Shown here: positions 1 through 4,993 of the stretch, piece by piece
Layout: the number at the start of each line of letters is the position of its first letter
Position numbering within the stretch: the first letter of the stretch is position 1
DNA from: Pseudomonas sp.
GTDB lineage: Bacteria; Pseudomonadota; Gammaproteobacteria; Pseudomonadales; Pseudomonadaceae
Direction of reading: 5' to 3'
Assembly (NCBI GenBank): GCA_003523465.1
Contig: DQAA01000239.1
Coordinates: 1 to 5,916, forward strand
Length of the DNA: 5,916 bases
Program-made: the position numbers and the translations under genes
Notes under the pieces: model-generated
Told to the model about the DNA's origin: nothing
Seen by the model: only the letters and a program-made list of their open reading frames with translations
Databases searched by the model: none

Positions 1-120
1 GCCCTGCCCTACCGCCAGCGCGGCGCAGGCTTCACGCCGTACCTGTCGATCGTCGATGCGCTGATGGAAAACGGCGCCGAGGGGATCGGCGCCCATCTTG
101 AAGCCTTCGACCTGCAGTAA
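1..120 (+). CDS. 3' end of an unidentified gene (partial)
   Basis: Frame 1 is open from the window edge to a TAA at 118-120 and gives the last 39 residues of a protein ending in AHLEAFDLQ. Codon use is G/C-rich at third positions, as in the neighbours, which supports a real coding end. The tail is a mix of hydrophobic and acidic residues with no motif I recognise, so I assign no family. The gene runs towards the minus-strand operon, and the two stop codons are only 3 bp apart (TAA at 118-120, opposing TGA at 124-126). Its last codons contain a perfect inverted repeat (73-93) that may serve the opposing operon as a terminator. Confidence 0.75.
   Translation, partial: ALPYRQRGAGFTPYLSIVDALMENGAEGIGAHLEAFDLQ
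66..93 (-). terminator. Possible intrinsic terminator of the minus-strand operon, inside the convergent gene
   Basis: Positions 73-80 (GGCGCCGA) and 86-93 (TCGGCGCC) are perfect reverse complements separated by a 5-nt loop. Read on the minus strand, this 8-bp GC-rich hairpin begins about 30 nt after the TGA at 124 and is followed directly by GTTTTCC (72-66), a short T-tract. The plus strand has no T-run after the hairpin, so the polarity favours termination of the minus operon. The T-tract is weak (four Ts), and the whole element lies in codons of the plus-strand gene, so it could be a coding coincidence. Confidence 0.42.
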
Positions 121-123
121 TAC

Positions 124-852
124 TCAGGCCTCGCAGACCACGTAGACGCTGGCGGTGAGGTCCGGGTATTTCATGCCCAGCTTGTAGCAGCCATCGAAGA
201 ACGCCTGGTCGATGATCCCGCCGCGCATCGCCGCATCGAACTGGAAGTTGGCCAACGGCTTGAACAGGATGCCGCCGCGCTGCTCGACCCGGAAACCGGC
301 CTGCAAGGCTTCATGTTCGAGGGTGTCGAGGCTGTAGGTGCAGCGGTGGCCATGCTTGCGCTCGCCGTCGGTGACCGCCGCGTTGAAGTCGATCAGGCCC
401 ATGCCCACGGCGATCTGCCGCGAGGCGGCATTGGCATTGGGCACCACGATGAACAGGCGCCCGCCGGGAGCCAGCCAGTCGCGGATCTTCTTCAGTACCG
501 GCTGCGGCTCGCTGAGGTGTTCGAGGGTGTGGATCAGAAAGATGTTGTCGAAGCGCTGGTGCAGATCGGTGTCTTCGAACTGGCCGAGGACGAACTTCAC
601 CCGCGGGTCATCGACGTTCCTGCGGGCGATCTCGATCAGGTCGGAGGCCCCTTCCAGTACCGTCACATCATCGAAGACCTGCAGCAGCTTCCTGGTGAAC
701 TCGCCGTGGTAGCAGCCCATTTCCAGGGCATTGCCCGGGCGGAACTGCCCGGCCAGCGCGCGGATCATGTAGTCGCGGTGGATGTAGTCGAAGTCGTAGG
801 CGTACAGGCGGTCTTCCGTGTCCTGGTACTCGGTGTTGAGGTCGCGTGACAT
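124..852 (-). CDS. Class I SAM-dependent methyltransferase
   Basis: A 242-residue cytoplasmic protein with a class I (Rossmann) methyltransferase core. Motif I is LEMGCYHGEF (residues 43-52), a variant of the usual LDxGCGxG SAM-binding loop. An acidic residue at Glu67 in VTVLEGA suits the ribose hydroxyls. HTLEHL (108-113) is the post-motif typical of the UbiG/Methyltransf_11-23 type, and APGGRLFIVVPN (128-139) is motif III. A HGHRCTYSLDTL segment (167-178) resembles the region after the core in sugar and quinone O-methyltransferases. I chose ATG 852 over the upstream in-frame start at 903 because it has AGGG six bases upstream and lies 2 bp after the stop of the preceding gene, as expected in an operon. 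It is the last gene of the minus-strand set. The acceptor is unknown; a sugar hydroxyl or amine on a decorated glycan is an inference from context. Confidence 0.9.
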   Translation of the reverse strand: MSRDLNTEYQDTEDRLYAYDFDYIHRDYMIRALAGQFRPGNALEMGCYHGEFTRKLLQVFDDVTVLEGASDLIEIARRNVDDPRVKFVLGQFEDTDLHQRFDNIFLIHTLEHLSEPQPVLKKIRDWLAPGGRLFIVVPNANAASRQIAVGMGLIDFNAAVTDGERKHGHRCTYSLDTLEHEALQAGFRVEQRGGILFKPLANFQFDAAMRGGIIDQAFFDGCYKLGMKYPDLTASVYVVCEA

Positions 853-854
853 GG

Positions 855-1634
855 CTAGCCCTGATTGGAGTGGTACATGCGCTTGGCGGGCGGTTGATAC
901 CACTCGTCGAGCGTGGCGGGAACCCGCGCGTTATAGCCGATGACCTGGCGCAGTCGCTCGTCCAGCTGCGGTCCACGGTCATAGCCCAGCGCCCGCGGGT
1001 AGTCGAACTGCTGCTTCATGAACGGCTTGGAGAACATCGGCGTCACCGAACGGCGCAGTTGCTCGGTGAGGTTGGTGCCGCCGGCATGCCAGACATTGGA
1101 GTTGAACATCAGGATGCTGCCGGCCGGGGCGATCGCCTGCTCGGCATGGGCCTTGAAATACTCGTCGCTCGGCTTGGCAGCGGCCTTGTGCGAGCCGGAC
1201 AGCATCCAGGTCGCGCCGTTGTCGGCGGTGAAATCGTCGAGCATCACCAGGGTATTGAGCAGCAGCGGGGTGTCGCCGGAGAAGGAACGGATATCCCGGT
1301 GCACCCGCTGCGCGTAGGACTGGCTGTCCCGCGTGTTGATCGCCCCGCCGAAGGAGTTGAGGATGAACTGGCCAGCGAAATAGCGCTCGATGAACGGGTA
1401 GATCGGGTAGGCCCCCAGGCAATCGAGAAAGCTGTCGAACTGCCCGACCAGGTGGTGCACCGTGAGGCTGGTGTCCTGGTCGATGCCGTTCCTGGTTTGA
1501 TACTCGCGGCAGATGGCGTAGGCCTTGTGGATATCCTCACGCATCTGCTCGACAAGAGCAGGCTCAATGGCCTGCTCGAAAATGATCCATCCCTTTTCCT
1601 CCATGTGGGCGTCGAATACATCGATAGACATCAT
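855..1634 (-). CDS. Phytanoyl-CoA dioxygenase (PhyH) family Fe(II)/2-oxoglutarate oxygenase
   Basis: A 259-residue protein with the full PhyH facial triad: His112-Arg-Asp114 in the segment VHRDIRSFSG, and a distal His183 in NVWHAGGTN. Arg194/Arg195 in EQLRRSVTPMF lie at the right distance to bind 2-oxoglutarate. DDFTADNGATWMLSGSH (133-149) is the conserved PhyH strand-loop before the distal histidine. Enzymes of this family hydroxylate or desaturate carbon substrates using O2 and 2-oxoglutarate. The start is one of two consecutive ATGs (1634 or 1631), 8 bp after the preceding stop; a GGA is better spaced for 1631, so one residue is uncertain. An upstream in-frame start at 1685 would run 43 bp into the preceding gene and is disfavoured. 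No signal peptide. It sits between two methyltransferase genes, suggesting it creates or modifies a position on the same substrate. The substrate is not readable from the sequence. Confidence 0.92.
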   Translation of the reverse strand: MMSIDVFDAHMEEKGWIIFEQAIEPALVEQMREDIHKAYAICREYQTRNGIDQDTSLTVHHLVGQFDSFLDCLGAYPIYPFIERYFAGQFILNSFGGAINTRDSQSYAQRVHRDIRSFSGDTPLLLNTLVMLDDFTADNGATWMLSGSHKAAAKPSDEYFKAHAEQAIAPAGSILMFNSNVWHAGGTNLTEQLRRSVTPMFSKPFMKQQFDYPRALGYDRGPQLDERLRQVIGYNARVPATLDEWYQPPAKRMYHSNQG

Positions 1635-1642
1635 GTCCGTCG

Positions 1643-2422
1643 TTATTTGATGGTGACGATGCACTTGGAAGGATACAACTCGCACTTCTCCAGGCTGTAT
1701 TCGCTCGGCTGGAAGACTTCCTTGAAGGCCAGCGCCTCACCCGGGGCTTCTGCCCAGGTCAGCTCGTCCATCAACAGCACGCTGCCGCTGACCAGGTGCG
1801 GCTTGATCGCCTTGAGCGCGGCCAGGGTCGGCTCGTACAGGCCCATGTCGAAATAGGCGAAGGCGACGATGGCCGAGGCGTTGGTCTTGAAGTATTCCGG
1901 CGCGGTCTGGCACACATCGCCGGCGACCAGCTGGTGAATGCCGCGCACGTGGCCGAGCACGTTGTTGCCTTCGTGCACCTCGAGCAGTTCGGCGAGGTGG
2001 TCCTTGTAGCTGGCCTGGGTCGAGTAGGAATTCTCGACCCACACGCCGCTTTCCTTGCGATCCTTCTCGCCCGGTGCGGAGTAGCCTTCGAAGGTGTCGA
2101 AACCGACGATCCGCCGTTGCTTGTTGAACGGCTCGTACATGGCCCGCAGGTTCTCCAGCATGACCAGGTTGTGGCCGTACCAGGTGCCGAACTCGCAGAT
2201 CATCCCGGGGATGTGCTTGAAGCGCTTGTACAGGTCGCTGAGGACGATGAACTTCACCATCACCGAGCTGCGGGTGTAGAGGCCGATATTGAACAGCTTG
2301 TCGTCGTCGGACAGCGGGCTGTTCAGGTACAGGTCGCGCAGCCTGTCGCGGAAAGCGTACTGCAGGTCCGAGGCGGCGGACTCCAGTTTGTAGACGTCGT
2401 CCTGGATCTTGTCGTTACTCAT
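1643..2422 (-). CDS. TylF/MycF-like SAM-dependent methyltransferase
   Basis: A 259-residue protein resembling macrocin O-methyltransferase (TylF/MycF/NovP) enzymes, which methylate sugar hydroxyls. The SAM loop is GMICEFGTWYGHN (73-85), followed by IVGFDTFEGY (105-114), where TylF proteins have the ribose-binding acidic strand and a signature FDxFEG. The later signature AYFDMGLYEPT (189-199) plus LVSGSVLLMDEL (210-221) matches the family's D-x-D-x-Y-E-x-T and GG-x-x-x-x-DDY blocks, but with Gly194 where the second metal-binding Asp is usual, and Glu220 where a second Asp is usual. ATG 2422 is preferred over GTG 2428 and ATG 2425 because GGAG lies 5 nt upstream; it overlaps the preceding stop by 8 bp, suggesting translational coupling. 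Classification is strong at the fold level. Whether it is an active methyltransferase and on what substrate is open. Confidence 0.85.
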   Translation of the reverse strand: MSNDKIQDDVYKLESAASDLQYAFRDRLRDLYLNSPLSDDDKLFNIGLYTRSSVMVKFIVLSDLYKRFKHIPGMICEFGTWYGHNLVMLENLRAMYEPFNKQRRIVGFDTFEGYSAPGEKDRKESGVWVENSYSTQASYKDHLAELLEVHEGNNVLGHVRGIHQLVAGDVCQTAPEYFKTNASAIVAFAYFDMGLYEPTLAALKAIKPHLVSGSVLLMDELTWAEAPGEALAFKEVFQPSEYSLEKCELYPSKCIVTIK

Positions 2423-3338
2423 CATCACTCCACTGGGCCAGGCCGAAGCCGCTGGTCCCGAATCGGTTGCCGTTGTACAGCATGTATTTGTTGCCGCCGC
2501 TCTGGAAGATGAACGGGTAGCAGGTCATCAGCGAGTCCCAGCCGTCGGCGGACGGGGCGATGCCCTCGTCGTCGAAGCGGGTCCAGGTGCGCCCGTCGAC
2601 GGACTCGGCGTAGCTGATGCGGTAGGAACCGGCGCCGTTGCGGAAGTCCTCCGAGGCGCGGGAGCAGTACCACATCTTGAACAGGCCGTTTTCCTTGATC
2701 ACGCAGGGCCGCGAGAAGGCTTCGGTGGGGAAGCTCGACGCCAGGCACTGCTCGGGGAAACGGGTCCACGCGTAGCCGTCGTTCGACTCGGCGTACTTGA
2801 TCACGTAGAGCGGTTCGTACTTGCCGTTCACTTCCAGCCAGCGGGTGCCGGAGACGTACCACATCTTCCACAGGCCGTCGTCGAACAGCACGGTCGGGGT
2901 CACTGCCAGGTACGGCTCGGTGGCGGTGCGGTCCATGATCGGACCTTCGAACAGCTTCTCGAAATGCAGGCCATCGTCGTCCGAGACCGCCACGCCCATG
3001 GCGTTGTGGTACGGCACGGTCACGCGCTGGTTCCAGCCGCTGTAGTAGAGGTAGGTGCGGCCGTCCTTCTTGACGGCATAACTGGGCATCACGCCCTCGT
3101 CGTCGAAGGTGCCGGGGGCACCGAAGCCGAGGCACGGCTCGCGGTGGCGGGCGACGACCTTGCGTGGGTCCTGCTTGTCCAGGTCCACGGCGTAGCACAG
3201 GGCTTTTCCGTCCGCGTTGCGGGTCGAGATGAACACCCGCACCACATCGTCGAGCACCAGGCTGGTGGGCACCTGGGCGTGGGAGCCGACCCAGTCGATA
3301 TCCGGGTCGAAGGTTCTGCCGAGTTTGTTCCAGGCCAT
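2415..3338 (-). CDS. Five-bladed beta-propeller protein, glycosidase-like fold (GH43/GH32/GH130-type)
   Basis: A 307-residue protein built from recurring blade units: YLYYSGW plus GVAVSDDDGLHFEKL (97-129), WKMWYVSGTRW plus KYAESNDGYAWTRF (158-194), FKMWYCSR plus SYAESVDGRTWTRF (220-255), and a final YMLYNG plus GLAQWSDDE (285-307). Repeats of the form KMWY...YAES.DG..WTRF are typical of the arabinanase/levansucrase/invertase propeller superfamily. Conserved-looking carboxylates include Asp79/Asp80/Glu81 in TFDDEGVMPSY and Glu141 in TATEPYL, but I cannot assign a catalytic set. There is no signal peptide, so it is predicted cytoplasmic. The start at ATG 3338 has an AGG about 6 nt upstream and follows the preceding stop by 7 bp. 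In a glycan-tailoring operon it may cleave, phosphorolyse, transfer or simply bind an oligosaccharide or nucleotide sugar. A purely binding or pseudo-enzyme role is possible. Confidence 0.85.
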   Translation of the reverse strand: MAWNKLGRTFDPDIDWVGSHAQVPTSLVLDDVVRVFISTRNADGKALCYAVDLDKQDPRKVVARHREPCLGFGAPGTFDDEGVMPSYAVKKDGRTYLYYSGWNQRVTVPYHNAMGVAVSDDDGLHFEKLFEGPIMDRTATEPYLAVTPTVLFDDGLWKMWYVSGTRWLEVNGKYEPLYVIKYAESNDGYAWTRFPEQCLASSFPTEAFSRPCVIKENGLFKMWYCSRASEDFRNGAGSYRISYAESVDGRTWTRFDDEGIAPSADGWDSLMTCYPFIFQSGGNKYMLYNGNRFGTSGFGLAQWSDDE

Positions 3339-3345
3339 GTTCTAC

Positions 3346-4002
3346 CTAAAAGTCCAGGTCCTGGCTGCTCTTCACCGCGCGCGCCGGAGCGCCGATGTAG
3401 AGCTGCCAGGGTTGAGTAGGTTTGGAAATCAGTGCGCCCATCGCCACGCAGGTGCCTTCGGCGATGGTGCAGTCATTGGTGATGGTCGAGTTGACGCCGA
3501 ACCAGGCGTATGGCTCTACCCGGCAATGTCCGGAAAGGACCACATGGGACGTGAAGAACACATGGTCGCGGATCTCGCCGTGGTGGCCGATATGGTTGCC
3601 GCTCCACATCACCACGTTGTTACCGATGGTGGTGAAGGGTTGCAGGGTGTTGTCCTCGAGAATGAAGCAGTTCTCGCCGATGACGTTGTCATTCACCGTG
3701 GCTTTGGGGCTGACATAGGAGATGAAGTCGTAGCCCTTGTCCTTGCCCTGCAGATAGACCGACTCGCGCAGGCGGTTCATCTTGCGCCCGGTCATCGGCG
3801 CGAACAGCCGGTATTCACTGCTGGGGAACCAGGCCTGGAGGGATTCGAACGGCACCACGGGCAAGCCCTCGAAGCGCTTCGATTCGGGGATGTAGCGCTC
3901 GTGCACGGTAAAGGCGACGACCTCGACGGTCGGGTCCTTCTTGAGGTAGTAGTGCGCCAGTTGCGCAGTATCCAGAATTCCGAAAATGACAACTTTCTGC
4001 AT
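3346..4002 (-). CDS. NeuD/PglD-like left-handed beta-helix acyltransferase
   Basis: A 218-residue protein: an N-terminal alpha/beta domain starting VVIFGILDTAQLAHYYL (4-20), then hexapeptide repeats from about residue 97 (VSPKATVNDNVIGENC...LQPFTTIGNNVV...CTIAEGTCVAMGALI), closing with YIGAPARAVK (202-211), the usual end of hexapeptide-repeat acyltransferases. Its order matches the sialic acid O-acetyltransferase NeuD/PglD sugar N-acetyltransferase group, which use acetyl-CoA or another acyl-CoA. His137, His140 and His141 in SGNHIGHHGEI are candidates for the catalytic base. The N-domain lacks the glycine-rich GxGGHG loop common in that family. I chose ATG 4002 because AAGGA lies 7 nt upstream; an in-frame ATG at 4047 would add MSAQMFAQMPAKEIT but has no visible ribosome site. 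It is the first gene of the minus operon. The acyl acceptor is probably an amino or hydroxyl group on a sugar, by inference. Confidence 0.9.
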   Translation of the reverse strand: MQKVVIFGILDTAQLAHYYLKKDPTVEVVAFTVHERYIPESKRFEGLPVVPFESLQAWFPSSEYRLFAPMTGRKMNRLRESVYLQGKDKGYDFISYVSPKATVNDNVIGENCFILEDNTLQPFTTIGNNVVMWSGNHIGHHGEIRDHVFFTSHVVLSGHCRVEPYAWFGVNSTITNDCTIAEGTCVAMGALISKPTQPWQLYIGAPARAVKSSQDLDF

Positions 4003-4006
4003 CGTG

Positions 4007-4015
4007 ATTTCCTTG
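4007..4015 (-). promoter_or_regulatory. Strong Shine-Dalgarno (AAGGA) deciding the acyltransferase start
   Basis: On the minus strand the sequence reads GCCAAGGAAATCACG immediately before ATG 4002. AAGGA is a near-consensus ribosome site with about 7 nt spacing. The alternative start at 4047 has CTCACTTT before it and no purine-rich site, so 4002 is favoured. The AAG of this site is also the end of the third 12-bp repeat. Confidence 0.7.
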
Positions 4016-4047
4016 GCGGGCATCTGGGCGAACATCTGGGCGGACAT
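4012..4047 (-). repeat. Three tandem 12-bp ATG-headed repeats in the acyltransferase leader
   Basis: On the minus strand three consecutive 12-mers read ATGTCCGCCCAG (4047-4036), ATGTTCGCCCAG (4035-4024) and ATGCCCGCCAAG (4023-4012). The first two differ at one base, and the third differs at two or three bases. All are in frame with the acyltransferase, so if translated they would read MSAQ-MFAQ-MPAK followed by EIT and the chosen Met. The last copy ends inside the AAGGA ribosome site. This is either a small tandem expansion in the untranslated leader or an N-terminal extension made from one of the earlier ATGs. Confidence 0.75.
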
Positions 4048-4144
4048 AAAGTGAGTCAGGTCAAACAGACGGGAAAGATACGCTGTGTATACTCCCGGCC
4101 ACGATAGCACTGTCGCTGGCACAACGAAAAAGGGCACCGGGCAG

Positions 4145-4993
4145 ATGGGAAACATTCTTGACCGAAATCAAATCCGCTTTTACCAGGAAAACGGTTATCT
4201 GGTGGTCGAAGACATTTTCGATCCGCGCCATCTCGATGAAACCCTCGAACATTTCAACCTGTCCTTCGCCCAGCAACTGCAACGCCTGAACCTTGCCGTT
4301 GCCGGTGGCCCGACCCTGGATGCCCTGCACGACAACATGGCCACCCTGATGGGCGCCAGCGTGCCGCTCTACCTCGCGACCCTGCGCATGTGCTCCAAGC
4401 TCTACGGCGTGTACCGGCTGATGGCCGATGAGCGCCTGCGCCAGGCCTGCGCCGACCTGGGCATCGCCACCCCGCTGTTCCAGACCACGCCGGTGCTGCA
4501 CCTGATGTCCCGGCGCCTGGTGATTCCCGGTGGCTACCAGGGCTTCGACGTGCACCAGGACTGGACCTCGGTGCAGGGCAGCCTGGATACCATCACTACC
4601 TGGATCCCGTTCATGGACATCGATCCGCAACTGTTCACCATGGAAGTGGTGCCCGGGAGCCATCTGCTCGGACTGCTCAGCGGCAGCCAGGAACAGCACG
4701 TGTTGCGGGTCGATGAAAAGCACTTCGCGCAAGACAGCTTCGTTCCTGTCTGTGTCGGCAAGGGCGGCGTTTGCTTGATGTCGAACTTCACCATTCATCG
4801 ATCTTCGCGCGAGGGCGACGAGCGCCTGCGCCTGTCGGTCAGCGGCCGCTACGAGAACGCCAGCGAGCCGACCTTCATCGCGCGGGAATATCCCTTCACC
4901 CAGCAAAAATCGATGCAGCGCGGCTTCATCACCGAGAACTTCCCCAGCGTGGCGCAGGTACGCGACACCTTCCTTGCGGATGACCAGCAATGA
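4145..4993 (+). CDS. Phytanoyl-CoA dioxygenase (PhyH) family Fe(II)/2-oxoglutarate oxygenase, second copy
   Basis: A 282-residue protein opening with the PhyH-type N-terminus QIRFYQENGYLVVEDIF (9-25). The metal triad is His137-Gln-Asp139 in GFDVHQDWTSVQGS and His218 in NFTIHRSS. Arg229 (in RLRLSVSGRYE) lies 11 residues after the distal His, as in the other PhyH protein here, and is the likely 2-oxoglutarate ligand. FTMEVVPGSHLLG (164-176) is the family's strand before the distal half. ATG 4145 is preferred to an in-frame GTG at 4085 because homologous structure begins at residue 5-10 and an AAGGG lies 10 nt upstream; the ribosome site is only moderate. It is the first gene of the plus-strand pair, and its TGA overlaps the next ATG by 4 bp. 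It shares the family motifs but little else with the minus-strand dioxygenase, so the two probably act on different positions or substrates. Confidence 0.92.
   Translation: MGNILDRNQIRFYQENGYLVVEDIFDPRHLDETLEHFNLSFAQQLQRLNLAVAGGPTLDALHDNMATLMGASVPLYLATLRMCSKLYGVYRLMADERLRQACADLGIATPLFQTTPVLHLMSRRLVIPGGYQGFDVHQDWTSVQGSLDTITTWIPFMDIDPQLFTMEVVPGSHLLGLLSGSQEQHVLRVDEKHFAQDSFVPVCVGKGGVCLMSNFTIHRSSREGDERLRLSVSGRYENASEPTFIAREYPFTQQKSMQRGFITENFPSVAQVRDTFLADDQQ

Larger units (their letters stand above)
4003..4144. promoter_or_regulatory. Divergent intergenic region; presumed promoters for both operons
   Basis: This 142-bp stretch is the only gap over 10 bp between complete genes, and both transcription units start from it, so it should hold their promoters. 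It is less GC-rich than the genes. On the plus strand TATACT at 4088-4093 is a 5/6 match to a sigma-70 -10 box, giving a leader of about 45 nt for the dioxygenase gene, but no good -35 lies 16-19 bp upstream. Because GTATAC (4087-4092) is palindromic, the minus strand also shows TATACA here (4091-4086), with a GCGACA (4116-4111) at a long 19-bp spacing. I see no convincing sigma-54 or sigma-28 site, operator or riboswitch. The assignment rests mainly on gene arrangement. Confidence 0.5.

Noticed and set aside
846..1856. Long plus-strand open frame (336 codons) over the dioxygenase and methyltransferase genes
   Set aside because: It lies antisense to genes with intact family motifs, crosses a gene boundary, and its product is an Arg/Val/Glu-rich low-complexity string typical of the complement of GC-rich codons.
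2409..3419. Long plus-strand open frame (336 codons) opposite the propeller gene
   Set aside because: It is antisense to a clearly structured repeat protein, and its product is His/Val/Ala-rich without domains.
4052..4058. Palindrome TGAGTCA in the divergent region as a regulator site
   Set aside because: Seven bases is too short to be significant, and it occurs once with no matching half-sites nearby.
4098..4120. Imperfect inverted repeat GCCACGA...TCGCTGGC as an operator or leader hairpin
   Set aside because: Only short arms pair, with a mismatch or bulge, and there is no supporting regulator or second copy.
4085..4144. GTG 4085 as the start of the plus-strand dioxygenase
   Set aside because: The added 20 residues are polar and unlike the family, the GTG falls within the -10-like sequence, and the usual PhyH N-terminus begins just after ATG 4145.
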